Positions 9,317 through 19,708 of a stretch of DNA of 64,000 bases are shown one piece after another (position 1 is the stretch's first letter; each line of letters starts with the position of its first letter). The DNA comes from Ectobius pallidus (Eukaryota; Arthropoda; Insecta; Blattodea; Ectobiidae), in the NCBI GenBank assembly GCA_964059195.1, contig CAXKWD010000006.1:7370530-7434529 (forward strand). The letters are read 5' to 3'. The notes beneath the pieces are model-generated. The model made no database searches, was not told the DNA's origin, and saw only the letters and a list, made by a program, of their open reading frames with translations. A program made the position numbers and the translations under genes.

Positions 9317-10653
9317 CAGTCCTTCAGACGACAATGTAGATGACCCAATTGACACAGCGACTTCTACACCCAGTAATGAAGAATGCGCTACCACATCAGT
9401 ATCTAAGCCTACAGATGTTCCACAGCCGCATGCTAAGAGTCAAACCTCTATTGGGTCTTTTCTACATAGGCCAATTTCCAACAAGAGGAATCAAGAAATT
9501 GACTTCTTAATTTTGGAAACAATTGTGGAAAATTATTTGCCCTTTCAGTTTGTAGAGAGGAGAGTTGGTTCATAAATTAAACAGCTCTTATCAATTGCCT
9601 ACAAGAAAAACAATTGCCAACGTAATCTTTCACAAATGTACAACATGACCAAAGAAAGAGTAAAGAGGCAGTTGGAGTCTGCAACAATCACAACAGATGA
9701 CTGGACCTCCACAAAAAACGAGTCCTACCTTTCAGTGACAGCTCACTATCTTCAGGGGGTGGAGTTAGTGTCGTGCCTGTTCGAGTGTTTTAAATATGAT
9801 GCAAGACACACAGCACAGAACTTGGCTCAAGAACTGAAGAGTTACCACATTCCATGCTTTGCGCATAACTTGAATTTAATAGTTCAGAGTGATCTCCAGT
9901 GTGTCACTGACGTCACAGCAAAAATAAAGTGGGTGGTGGAGTTTTTCAAACGCAGTGAAGCTGCCGCGAAGCTGGAATAATTCAGGAACAGTTGGCAGAA
10001 CCTGTACTAAATCTTAAGCAAGACGTTGTAACTCGATGAAACTCCACATATGATATGTTGCAGAGAGTTCTGGACGTACAGTGACCATTATTTCAACAAT
10101 TGCACTAAACTACCCTGATTTCTCACAAATCCAAAACGATGATCTGGAAACAATCAAACAGATTTGTGAAGAGCTTAAAGTATTTAAGATGATGACAGAG
10201 GAGATAAGCAGTGAGAAGCAAGTGTCAGCTTCAAAAGTAATACTTCTTAGCCAGTCACTTAAACGATGATGTGGTCAGTCTGAGATTGTCAATGAAGTGC
10301 GGCAGATAGCTGAGAAGATGATGGAAGCCCTGAGCACCAGATTTAAAAAAACATCGAGGAAAATAGCATTAGACGCATGCTTCACGTCCCACGGTTTCGC
10401 GGACAAGAATTGCTTTGAAAAGTGTAAACAGGGATTGATTAGTTTTTGTGAAAAGCACCAGCCACTTGTGGTTTCAGAAGAAGAATCGATTGTGTGGGAT
10501 GTTTTCAATGAAAAGGTGTCAAGTCTCGTTAAAAATCCACACCCAAAATCGGCTGCCATTATTGAGTTGTCCATACAGGAGAAAATTAATAGCCTCCATG
10601 GCAATCCAAATAACGAAAGGAAGGAACACTTAAGCTTCAGTGGCATTATCTAA
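9317..10653 (+). pseudogene. hAT transposase, composite copy 1 (3' part)
   Basis: Resumes the hAT sequence cut at 3626. Recognisable pieces: VKRQLESATITTDDWTSTKNESYLSVTAHYL (9662-9754), the strand around the first catalytic Asp; RHTAQNLAQELKSYHIPCFAHNLNLIVQ (about 9805-9885), where a hAT internal segment that should contain the second Asp is deleted; and an alpha-helical stretch from 10081 to the stop at 10653. Frameshifts and stops occur near 9575, 9980 and 10268. Composite copy 2 has the same internal deletion, so the lesion predates the duplication. It lacks the C-terminal dimerisation domain and is not functional. Confidence 0.85.
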
Positions 10654-10955
10654 CTCATTTCCATGCCCCCCCCTCCCCGGCACTTACGCCTCTTGTACCA
10701 AAAGTCCTTAATTCATCACCAGCTCCACCACAACCACCTATGGCCTTTCAACGGCACAGCTTTTCCCCTCTTCAGCAGCCACAGTGTAACAAGAGAAGAA
10801 AACAAAACCAAATTGAGACAGTAAACCAGACTTCAAAGCAAGTTGTTAAACCGTTCTGGCTTCCACACTGGAAACCAAACACCCATCCTATTACCCCTAT
10901 GAATTGTAATAACCAGGAGCGACCTGCTTTAGTGGCTTCGTCCAATTCTACCAAT
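10654..10955 (+). pseudogene. LINE ORF1 C-terminal fragment (composite copy 1)
   Basis: A proline- and glutamine-rich coding stretch (PPQPPMAFQRHSFSPLQQPQ) fused straight onto the hAT stop region. Copy 2 carries it at 23038-23473, where it runs into an ORF2 endonuclease start, identifying it as a LINE ORF1 tail. Homology between copies ends near 10955. The protein has no motif of its own that I recognise. Confidence 0.6.
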
Positions 10956-11499
10956 TCTTCTTCCAATTTTCACTAGCTTTAGGTCCTGGTTTGGCATTTT
11001 TTATTTATTTCGATTTGAGATCATTTGGTAGTTAAACTTCTATTTATAACATTTACGTAGATAGGATAGCGCTAAAAATGTAACAATACGTCTTTTCATA
11101 AGTTTAGGATACTTCAATTCTGTGAGCAACCTGGCGACATTAGATCTTTTTTAAAAATAACCTAACCTAATAAATTTCTTTATATCTTCTCATGTTTGGA
11201 CAGTTATTTTTATTTTTTATTCTTTATTCTCGAATCCTCAAAGTGATTAAAATAATTATATCATTTAGGTAACTTAAGATGAGGTTTTAAACAAATCATT
11301 ATGGATATCTAGTTTACATACTACTACTCACTTATTAGTAAAACGATACATCTCTATTTTTAAAGAAGTCTTTTACTCTTATAAGCATAAGCGATGTATG
11401 TAGTATTTTAATACGAGTTATATGGAAACGAATAGAGATATAGACATTATTATTATTATTAAATTCTCACCCCTTTCACGTCTAAGAAATATTTAGTTT
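10956..11499. other. Gene-poor AT-rich stretch
   Basis: AT-rich, short (ATT)n near 11450. No ORF, inverted ends or RNA gene seen. Confidence 0.5.
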
Positions 11500-11946
11500 T
11501 AAGAAAGAGGGTTGCGAGGCGATGGGTTTACTTCCTGTTCCTCTACCCTCTCTCGGAAAATAAGCATATCAAAATTAGTATAGGTAATGAAACCCACGCT
11601 TGGAGGCCCCTTCATCTTACCTAGTGAGGGACCGTAGGGTACCAGATACGGATACCGATCCATTATAGTATCTGTCTTTATTACGAAGATTGCTCATGTT
11701 TCACATTTCAATTATGTTTCTCTCTTTTTTTTTATATGGAACAATAAGTGTCAAGTTTAAGGTTAGAGCGATCAGATAAAATTATCATATTTCTTTGTAT
11801 TGTATCAATTAACGTGATGCAAATTATCAATGTACTCTAACAACAAACTGTAAGATCTGTGTTATAAAGCCCAAATTATTTTGAAAATAATTAATTTAGA
11901 TGAGAATGCAAGAAAATTAGTTTTTGTATGATTCAAACATTAAGAC

Positions 11947-11994
<48 letters not shown>

Positions 11995-12298
11995 GCAATG
12001 ATAAAAAATTGATAAATTCCGAATTAGAGTCTTTACAGAAAATTATGTTTTTAGAATAATGCAGGAAATGTTAGGTTCTACAAAAAAAAATCGAATGTTG
12101 AGAACACTAGGAGGATTTTAACAGGTTATAATAAATATTACAATTTTTTTTTAATTTTATTTTTAGAAAATAAATCCTGTTATCGATCTAACACAGGAGG
12201 AAGCTGAAACCAGATGTCAGTCAGTAGGGTATGTATCATGTAGACACACACACACACACACATATATATCCTACATATTATTATTATTATTATTATTA
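11500..12298. repeat. 790-bp duplicated block, copy B
   Basis: Near-identical to bases 1-790. The T tract is longer (about 11952-11993) and an A run near 12080 is slightly shorter. It ends in an (ATT)n run, after which LINE sequence begins, so either the LINE inserted at the microsatellite or the block is part of a LINE 5' region. Copy A has an exon-like sequence at the same place, which favours insertion. Confidence 0.85.
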
Positions 12299-12338
12299 CT
12301 TACTATTACTATTTCATTGACAGTGCTTCGATTTTTCA

Positions 12339-13655
12339 ATGGCGCCTAGTGCCGACCTATGCCCTTTGTGTAACAAGGGATTTCAAGGTAGGCAAAAACA
12401 TTTATACTGTAGTGGGAACTGTAAGGCCCGCTTTCATTTAGTTTGTCTAAATATAACTGATATAGAGGCTACACTCTACCACAAGGATGGTGAGAGCACC
12501 TACGTTTGTGATAAGTGCACTCAATTAAGGAAAGCCCTCAGGAATGATGATACTCCTGTTAGATCTAGATCTAATTCAGTTCCTGATGAGAGTATATCTG
12601 CAGCTCACATTCACCCAGGGAGGTGTAACACCTTGGATAGCAAACTTGAAGCCATTATTGAGGCTAATAAATCTTCATCAGTAGCAGTGTCAGCTATTAC
12701 TGAACTGCTGACAAAAATCCTCTCCGAGGTCTCTGACCTAAGAGAGGAAAACAAAAATCTACGGAAAGAGATCTATGGCCTCCGAGATCTCCTAAACGAA
12801 TCTTCACCACGAGTCCAACAAGGAGCTAGTTCAAGTGGTACCAATATTCCCCAGCAGCCTAGCAAGAAAGTTGCAAATATCATCCAACCGGCTAAATACT
12901 CTGAAGTGGTGGCTGCCATCAATAGAGAAACTACCTCTGCCAACAGTGGAAATCCTACCTATACCAGTAATGGTTCAGGTGGTGTTTCAGCTTCCTCAAG
13001 CCGCAGTGTCAAACTGCCAGTGCCCAATCGGGCCACTACAAGTGCCAGTTCCAGTGCCAGTGTGTCTAGTGCCATTAATTCTAATCTCGCAGTGCCCACT
13101 GCACTCAGTGTCCCGGAATCCGATAGAGGTGACTCCAATGACGGCTTCACAGTTGTATCTAAAAAACCTAGGGTTAAGAAGGCCCCGCTAATAGGAGTTA
13201 GGAATTCTTCCTCACTACCAGTAGTTGCCAAACCAACTAGAGGTAAAGCCTTATTCGTGTCACGCTATGGTAACACTGTAAACGCGGAAGATATTGCAGA
13301 ATCCTTACGTACCCAGGTAAATCTCAAAACATTTGCAGTAACAAAGCTGAAAACTAAATTTAATTCTTATGCCAGTTTTCATATTTCTGTTTGTGAGGAA
13401 GATTTCCCTCTTATTAATAATGTAGATATCTGGCTTACAGGGGTGCTGTTTTTTCCATTCCGTGGCCGCCTACAAAAGGAACAAATCGCGCCCATCAGTC
13501 CTGACCCAGTTGTATGTAACCCTACAACGAAGTCGCAGGGTAAACCTCCTGAAAAAACTCCTGAAAAATCCAGTAGATCTTCCCCTAGGAAGATTATGGA
13601 TACACTGCTAGCCAGAACATCTTCTAAAAGCAGCCTTGGAGGGGGCTCTCCTTAA
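12339..13655 (+). CDS. LINE ORF1 protein with PHD-type zinc finger
   Basis: An intact 438-codon frame. The N terminus has a Cys/His cluster (LCPLCNKGF, YCSGNCKARFHLVC, YVCDKC), the PHD-like finger found in ORF1 of several arthropod non-LTR retrotransposons. A heptad-rich helix follows at residues about 120-155, then a long Ser/Thr-rich linker with SASSS repeats. From about residue 305 (KALFVSRYGNTVNAEDIAESL) comes a compact alpha/beta domain resembling the RNA-binding module of such ORF1 proteins. It would coat LINE RNA. ORF2 starts seven bases after its stop but is truncated. The frame has no lesion, which suggests a fairly young fragment. Confidence 0.8.
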   Translation: MAPSADLCPLCNKGFQGRQKHLYCSGNCKARFHLVCLNITDIEATLYHKDGESTYVCDKCTQLRKALRNDDTPVRSRSNSVPDESISAAHIHPGRCNTLDSKLEAIIEANKSSSVAVSAITELLTKILSEVSDLREENKNLRKEIYGLRDLLNESSPRVQQGASSSGTNIPQQPSKKVANIIQPAKYSEVVAAINRETTSANSGNPTYTSNGSGGVSASSSRSVKLPVPNRATTSASSSASVSSAINSNLAVPTALSVPESDRGDSNDGFTVVSKKPRVKKAPLIGVRNSSSLPVVAKPTRGKALFVSRYGNTVNAEDIAESLRTQVNLKTFAVTKLKTKFNSYASFHISVCEEDFPLINNVDIWLTGVLFFPFRGRLQKEQIAPISPDPVVCNPTTKSQGKPPEKTPEKSSRSSPRKIMDTLLARTSSKSSLGGGSP

Positions 13656-13661
13656 CCCTAA

Positions 13662-13838
13662 ATGGCAAATAGTTGTGATCATATGGATCAGTCTATGTTT
13701 AGTAACAGCAATTTAGGCACTGAAATTTATTACCAAAATGTTCGTGGTTTAAGAACTAAATCCACGGACCTTTTCGACAATATTAACACAAATGAACCCA
13801 TCATCATTTGTCTTACTGAAACATGGTTAAATGATTAG
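13662..13838 (+). pseudogene. LINE ORF2 start: AP-endonuclease N terminus, truncated
   Basis: The ATG follows ORF1 closely. After about 25 residues the frame reads IYYQNVRGLRTKSTDLFDN and IIICLTETWL, the first strands of LINE apurinic endonucleases (N of QNVRG and E of LTETW are catalytic positions). The sequence ends at 13838 with a stop contributed by the adjoining Harbinger fragment; everything downstream is missing. A 3' loss is unusual for LINE insertion, so later deletion or transposition is implied. Confidence 0.85.
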
Positions 13839-13845
13839 AGCATTT

Positions 13846-14275
13846 GTTACAAAAGGGACGCAACACGGGTCGAATGAGCAGTCAATTCTGATGTCATCAA
13901 CTTAGACAGCGACTCACATTGCCTTCACCAGTCTGAGCAAGATTATGATGCTTCATGCCGGTCTGTTGTAGCATTTACAATGGTGGCGCAGTACTGCAGT
14001 GACTGTGTTCAGAATGCGTTGTCGTGTACTGACGAAATGCGCCAACATAGCAAATAATAATATTGAGATTGGCTAGCTTTCATGCAATGCCTAGCTTTAA
14101 TTTAAAAAAAAAAAACTTCTTGCTATGTACCTTCTGATAAGGAGGAAAAGAAAGAACGAAGAACAAAAACATCAAAACAGACGTACACGTTGTTCGTGGA
14201 TTCGCCCTATATTCAGAGAACGTCAGTTGATTGGAGACTACCATACCTTGATTCAAAAAATTATCTTGACAGATA
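13846..14275 (+). pseudogene. PIF/Harbinger transposase 5' fragment, copy 2
   Basis: Highly similar to 2938-3380, with the same leader and the start of the coding region. It is cut at 14275 by the 3' tail of the minus-strand LINE. Compared with copy 1 it lacks a short stretch in the leader (near GATCAACCC). No catalytic domain. Confidence 0.75.
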
Positions 14276-14295
14276 TCAATCAATCAATCAATCTT
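14276..14295 (-). repeat. (TCAA)n tail of LINE B
   Basis: Short tandem tetranucleotide forming the LINE 3' end on the minus strand, adjoining the Harbinger fragment. Confidence 0.8.
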
Positions 14296-14511
14296 TAATT
14301 CACCTTTAAAACTGAACAATACAGTTATGGCTTTGTCTTTACAAATAAATAAGACTACCTATATTACAGACTGTAAAAACAACTTAGAGCTAAATTACAT
14401 CATAGCCTATAAAGTAGGTCTACATGTCAATAACACAAATAACACATATGAAATGCAGGTGAACATGATGCGAAAGTGAAAATGTAACCTTGAAATTACT
14501 CGTGCTTACTG

Positions 14512-17500
14512 TCAAAACATTAAATTCACAGATGCATTAAAATATTCTTTAACGTCATAAAATGGATTGGCAATAAGCCATGATTTTAACACCTTTTTGA
14601 ATCTGGTCAAGCCAATCGTGTGAGCCTCTCTGGGTAATCTGTTGAACATGTCCACTGCCATATTACACCGTGTCCGGGAAAGACCTGACGAAAAAGAAAT
14701 AATTATATATCTGAAACTGTTACAGTTATTACCTCAGTATTTTCACAGTTAGAAAGACAAACTCAAAAAGTTTTGTTTTGTAGCATCCCGTAATGCGCAT
14801 GAGCATGCACATTGTTGTTACACGAGGAGAAACGAGAAAAAGCAAGTTGTGCGTGTGGTGTACAGGCTACAGCCAAACAATGTTTACCATAGTAGAGAAA
14901 GTAGAATGTGTTTTTTGGCTTGCTGAATTGAAGTCAGTCAAGGGTGTAGGCTACAACGTCGTTTGCAAACAGACAAAGGCCGAAATACTCCCGCCCGAAA
15001 CAGCATCCTTCATTGGTACAAGCAATTTCTGGAGACAGGTAATGTTCAGTCACAGCAGAGAAAGGCAAAGAAATCGCGCATAAACGACAATTGCATTGAA
15101 AGGGTACGGGCTGCTATTGTGAGAAGCCCAAGGAAATCCATTCGTTAGGTGGCAAGACAACTGCAAATGCCAAAATCCACAGTCCATGGGAGAGAAGGAC
15201 CTGCACCATGGCCACCAAGGTCGCCGGACATGACCCCACTGGATTTCTTTCTGTGGAATTTTATGAAAGACAAAGTGTATCGCACGCCTGTGACCGATAA
15301 TGCAGATTAGCGTGGCCGAATCTACGATGCAATAGCACTAGTCACACCGGAGATGCTTTCGCGTGTATGGCACGAAATTGAGTATCGGGCCATAAATGAT
15401 GTTCACATAGAGGCTTATTAAAACTCAACGTGTTTCTCTTTGTAACCGTGAAAACATCACGTCAATAAATGCAATAGTTTCAGATATATAATTATTTCTT
15501 TTTCGTCAGGTCTTTCCCGGACACCCTGTATTATACCACTGTTTGGATTTTGTCAATCTTACATTGGATTTGACTATCAAATAGTTAAACCTAGTAGGAT
15601 AGCTGTGATGGGAATGTTGAAAACTGTAATTTGCTAGATTTGCCTTTACTGCAACCAGACAATTATAAATGTATTGGTTAAAGACTGTAAGAATATCTAA
15701 ATTGATGAATAATGGACGACAGTGAGCATCAAATGATGCATTGGAAATTATTCTTACAGCTTTTTTCTGCAGAATAAGTATATTCTTAACATTTACACCA
15801 TTCCCGCATAAATGGAGTCCATATGATAAAATACTATGAAAAAAGGCATAATATGCCTGTTTCAAGTAATCCTTGGGCACCGAATATTTCTAGTGACGGA
15901 GTAAGTATAGGACACACGATAGTTTCTTACAGACATGAGCAATATGGTCATTCCAAGTTAATTTAGCGTCAAGTATAATACCAAGCAGTTTGCCATTTGG
16001 GAGCATTATATCATTCAGGGGCTTCATAGAAAAGACCAAATGCTGTGTTTTTTCGTTGTTCAATTTAAAACCATTTGCCTCAAACCAATTTGCTGCATCT
16101 TGTAAAGACCAGTCCATATACTGGGCAAGGTCGCATAGGTCATGCATAGAGGACAATAGAGTGGTATCATCGGCAAACAGAATAGCGTCACAATTTATGC
16201 TAAGTGGCAAATCATTGATCATAATCAGGAAAAGAAGTGGGCTGAGGACAGACCCTTGGGGGACCCCGATATTAATCTCTGCTGGGTACGAGAAGGCTCC
16301 CTTAATACAAGTACTCTGCGTACGATTTGACAGGTATGACCTAATTAATTCTAATTCTTTGTTAGCAATGCCATACTAATGAAGTTTCTGACAGAGTAGA
16401 TTATGATTAACACAATCAAACGCCTTCGACAAGCCACATAACACAGCCAATGTGCTACGATGATTCTCGAAGCCCGAGATAGCAGATTCAATAAGACTTT
16501 CAATGGCGTCCAAAGTAGAAAGTCCTGCTCTGAAACCAAACTGTGCTTTATTAAATAACGACTTAGTTTCGAGGTATATAGTTAATTGTTTTTTCATTAA
16601 GGATTCAATTACCTTGGAGAAGATGGGTACAATCGAAATCGGTCTATATTTATCACACTTAGAAGGGTCACCTTTCTTGAAAACTGGAATGACTTTGGAT
16701 CTCTTCAGAGATTGGGGAAATATACCAGAGAGAAAGCACTGATTAATAGAATACGTCAATGGTTCAATAATGAAATAAATAACCTGTTTTAGCAGTTCAC
16801 TGTCCATATCATAAAAGTCTTTACACTTTGAACTTTTCAACTCTAACACTGCACTCAGTACATCTTCTTGATTTACTAGTTTCCAGACAAAATTACTATC
16901 CACAACGAAATTCGTATTTTGGAGATAACCCGTTGCTAAACGTTCAGACTGATAGACTGATGCAGCAATATGCTCAGCAGCCCTGACAAAAAAATTGTTT
17001 ACATCATTGGGACTCAGCTCAAGGTCACGCCGACAACCCTTTTTATTACGGGCTATATTAATAACCTCCCAAGCTGCCTTACATTTGTTAACTGATTTGT
17101 TTATGTAAGCTGCATTGAATTCACATTTTGCTTGCTTGATTGCGATGGCATATTCCTTTTTTGCTTTGTTGTAGAGAGTCTTGGCCTCGATTGCATTAAT
17201 ATTTAAATGAGCTGCCCATGCCAAATAGCTATGCAGACGCAAAAGATACGCCTTTTGAGCTTTTAATATATCGTTGAACCAACCCAACTTAGGATTAGAT
17301 TTAGTTCCTAAGGGACGCCTTTTTATAGGAAAGCAAACATTAAAACAGTCAATAAAGACTGTTATGAATTTTTCAAATGTATGGCCATTAGCTGCAGTAG
17401 AATTCCAATCCACACAACATAAGCAATTAATAAAGTTAGATATAGTTGCATCGTTTATATGTCACACACTAATCTCCCTAGAGGTAGTACTATTTGTACC

Positions 17501-17619
17501 TAAAGAGCCATTTTGTAATATATTAATGGACAATCCATCATGATCTGATAAAGGTAATTTTAGAACCTTGGTACTTATTAGATTACGGGGTAAATTAGAG
17601 ACGACATTATCGAGACAGG
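14512..17619 (-). pseudogene. LINE B ORF2: endonuclease end, reverse transcriptase
   Basis: One continuous minus-strand frame interrupted by three stops (17462-17464, 16376-16378, 15890-15892) and by the mariner insertion. Features in order: the SDHDGL motif of the endonuclease C terminus (near 17545); a connector; RT fingers with RSKVIPVFKKGDPSKCDKYR and PISIVPIFSKVIE; FGFRAGLSTLDAI; KAFDCVNH; GVPQGSVLSPLLF; catalytic FADD (near 16160); then a thumb with LGIILDAKLTWNDHI. Beyond the mariner, NRLPREAHTIGLTRFKKVL and the stop at about 14512 complete the C-terminal domain. Point stops rather than frameshifts indicate a modest age. Confidence 0.9.
14666..15528 (+). mobile_element. 863-bp mariner/IS630-like deletion derivative
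   Basis: The ends are inverted repeats of about 45 bp starting CA(C/G)(C/G)GTGTCCGGGAAAGACC, flanked by TA at 14664-14665 and 15529-15530. Removing it reconnects the LINE B reading frame region. Inside, on the plus strand, are a helix-turn-helix region (HWYKQFLETGNVQSQQ near 15020-15060) and, after a large internal deletion near 15190, the transposase C terminus with PPRSPDMTPLDFFLW (about 15210-15250) and a tail of about 55 residues ending near 15420. Most of the catalytic core is lost, so it depends on a helper. Confidence 0.92.
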
Positions 17620-17834
17620 TGTAGTGTATTGTGTAATATACTCTCATAAAGGAAACAGAAATTTATAATGAAAACTCAGCCCTCAGTGTTCTGTTTCCCT
17701 CTTTTGTTTTTTTCTCTGTTGACATTGTTAAATAAAGTTACGGCGAAGATAGTCGCAGTAGTCTGAATACAAAGAATACGATTAAATGTGAGTGCAAACT
17801 TGCGTAGTTATTTATTATACTACCAATAACAACA
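17620..17834 (+). repeat. Gypsy-like LTR 1
   Basis: About 215 bp, starting TGTAGTGTATTG. It differs from the LTR at 19494 at one position that I found (AATTTATAATG against AATTAATAATG). An AATAAA lies near 17730. The right border is set by the CA before the primer binding site and could be off by a few bases. Confidence 0.85.
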
Positions 17835-17840
17835 CTTCAG

Positions 17841-17858
17841 TGGTGACCCCGACGTTGC
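17841..17858 (+). promoter_or_regulatory. Gypsy-type primer binding site, partly duplicated
   Basis: TGGTGACCCCGACGTTGC lies six bases after the LTR, the TGGTGACCCCGACG form common in Gypsy elements. The preceding CACTTCAG plus TGGTGAC is repeated at 17866-17880 (CACTTCAGTGGTGAC), giving two primer-site-like starts. Confidence 0.75.
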
Positions 17859-18064
17859 ATCGGCACTTCAGTGGTGACTCGATGGAAGAAGTACAAATGT
17901 TACACAAACCAGCAGTACACACAACAAAGGTCAGGCTGTAAGTATAAAAAGAAGGGAACAAAGAGATAAAGATAGATTTGAAGACAGACTGTAAGCATAA
18001 AGAGAAATACATATCATCTATAAAAGTGATTAAAAAACTTGAGGTCTGAAAGCTTCCATTCAAA

Positions 18065-19264
18065 ATGTCTAATACAGGGGTAGAGCATTATACCATGCTC
18101 GAGGGTTTAAAAGTACCAGTATCAGCTGGAACCCTAGCAGTGGGTGCTCTTAGATAGGGTTTGCCAAAACTAGGTGTATTAGGGCCAGGAGACGTGAGTC
18201 TAATTAAGTCCGACCATCAGAAAGTCCATTTCAAGAGTATAGAACCAAAGATAGGAAACATACCTTCACAGGGAGCCCTGCTAGCATACAACTACGGACT
18301 ATTGTTCCCAGATGACGGAGAGACCTTCACAGATGTAGATGCATTATCATGCATCATGGGTATTATAACCAACCTGGTATCTTGGAATAATCTCAACAAG
18401 AATGGTCAACTTGAAGGAGTGTTCGCACGAAGTATGTATGACCTAGTAAATGAACCAGTAGATTCTGTCAAAGAAGCAACAGAACTCTTAAGAAATCACA
18501 AAACTGCCAGGTTCATGAGATTACTACGAGGTACTCAAGGTAACACATTTCTGGCAAATAGGCGCCAACAAGTTGTCTTAACCGCCCCACTGTTGATACT
18601 CATGGGCAAACAGGTTACAGAGGCAAACTACATGAAATGGTTGATAGCTCGTATCAGCTCATCAAGTGCCATCGTTGGCTTGAATCCTCCGCAAAACATA
18701 TGGAACGAAGATCTGTTTCCACCTCTAGCGTCTGCTCAAGTCATAAACTATACTCTCTCGTCTAATTATGAAATACGGAGAATGATATTCCTGACAGTAG
18801 TAGCAATGGCAAATGGTGTAGGTCCCATTTCCGCCCTCATGCGCATGGTGGTTAATATGCTGCAGGGGACGGAAATGGGCCACATCACTATGATTGATGA
18901 GTTTGTATTCGGTCATTTTCTGGAGTTCTTGAGAATTCGTCTGGTAAGGAGCAATCTTGCTGTTCTGCGAGAAGCATGGGCGTGGCTAGACACATTTCCT
19001 GCAGAAGAGCGATATTACGTGAAACTAACTCGCCCGAAACATGAAACTAAACTCTTACAAAGGTCAAACTTTACCTTACTATCCCAGATTGCCACCGCCA
19101 TTGCAAGATTCATTACTCCTTCCATGGCATTTTATCAAGGAGGATCAGCAGCAGGTGCCGGAAGTGGTCTATCACAACTTGTTACAGAATACTTGCATCT
19201 GAGAACACAGACCAACCTACCAGCTCTTGCAGACAGTCTTTCTGCATCATTCCCTACCCAGTAA
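18065..19264 (+). pseudogene. Negative-strand RNA virus nucleoprotein-like gene, copy 1
   Basis: From ATG 18065 the frame is open for 30 codons, has an amber stop at 18155-18157, then stays open for 369 codons to 19264. The protein is largely alpha-helical. The central stretch GVGPISALMRMVVNMLQGTE, the following MIDEFVFGHF and the later YVKLTRPKHETKLLQRSNF resemble, in order and spacing, the core of nucleoproteins of arthropod mononegavirus/jingchuvirus-type viruses. That assignment is from pattern memory, not a search. It shows none of the Gypsy Gag hallmarks (no zinc knuckle, no major homology region). The last five residues come from integrase sequence read out of frame, so the viral part ends near 19245. 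It would be an RNA-binding capsid protein. Confidence 0.6.
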
Positions 19265-19461
19265 AGAGTCGAACTGATAAGTTCTTCGACATTAATATCG
19301 GAGGGTCAATAAAGCGAATCTCAGTGGACCGCCTGAAACCAGCTTTTCTATTGGAAGAAGGTCCCCATAGTGTTACTAACCCTCAACAAGAAACTCGTAC
19401 TGATGTGACTGGACATTTCACCAGATCAGGACGCAAGGTCCACTTCCCTGCACGTTTCTAG
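19246..19461 (+). pseudogene. Gypsy integrase C-terminal tail
   Basis: In a frame different from the nucleoprotein-like gene: PVKSRTDKFFDINIGG, then ISVDRLKPAF, a spacer, and RSGRKVHFPARF before the stop at 19459-19461. This is the characteristic end of Gypsy pol (…r---k-f-------vsvDRLKPA … RsGR-v-fP-r-). The rest of pol is gone. This short remnant ties the unit to a Gypsy parent and marks the right fusion point. Confidence 0.88.
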
Positions 19462-19479
19462 GACACTATCGCTGTCACT

Positions 19480-19493
19480 AGGGGGGGGGAGTG
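19480..19493 (+). promoter_or_regulatory. Polypurine tract before LTR 2
   Basis: AGGGGGGGGGAGTG directly precedes the TGTAGTG start of the second LTR, as expected for plus-strand priming. Confidence 0.85.
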
Positions 19494-19708
19494 TGTAGTG
19501 TATTGTGTAATATACTCTCATAAAGGAAACAGAAATTAATAATGAAAACTCAGCCCTCAGTGTTCTGTTTCCCTCTTTTGTTTTTTTCTCTGTTGACATT
19601 GTTAAATAAAGTTACGGCGAAGATAGTCGCAGTAGTCTGAATACAAAGAATACGATTAAATGTGAGTGCAAACTTGCGTAGTTATTTATTATACTACCAA
19701 TAACAACA
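19494..19708 (+). repeat. Gypsy-like LTR 2
   Basis: Serves as the 3' LTR of copy 1 and the 5' LTR of copy 2. Nearly identical to LTR 1. A primer binding site follows at about 19715. Confidence 0.85.

Larger units (their letters stand above)
14276..17619 (-). mobile_element. 5'-truncated Jockey/CR1-type LINE (LINE B)
   Basis: A non-LTR retrotransposon on the minus strand. Its 3' end is a (TCAA/TTGA)n tail at 14276-14295 inside Harbinger copy 2, and its 5' end is cut at 17619 by the Gypsy-like LTR. It encodes the end of the endonuclease, the reverse transcriptase and the C-terminal domain. A mariner element (14666-15528) sits in the C-terminal coding region. Simple tandem tails and the FADD-type RT fit Jockey/CR1-like clades; the exact clade needs a tree. 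Confidence 0.9.
17620..19493 (+). mobile_element. Gypsy-like LTR unit carrying a viral nucleoprotein-like gene, copy 1
   Basis: A 1,874-bp unit: 5' LTR (17620-17834), primer binding site, leader, nucleoprotein-like ORF, the last about 65 codons of a Gypsy integrase, and a polypurine tract running into the next LTR at 19494. Protease, RT, RNase H and the integrase core are missing. The cis signals needed for reverse transcription look intact, so the unit could be copied with proteins from a full Gypsy element. It cuts LINE B at 17619. A second copy follows directly. Confidence 0.85.

Noticed and set aside
10275..10646. Minus-strand ORF of 123 codons (and 22650-23030)
   Set aside because: Exact antisense of the hAT transposase helices; recurs only with the hAT copies.
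17815..18063. Minus-strand ORF of 82 codons over the Gypsy-like leader, repeated at 19689-19937
   Set aside because: It covers the LTR end and primer site and repeats only because the whole unit is duplicated; no domain. Treated as a shadow.
18725..18916. Minus-strand ORF within the nucleoprotein-like gene
   Set aside because: Antisense to a long coherent plus-strand frame and lacks any motif.
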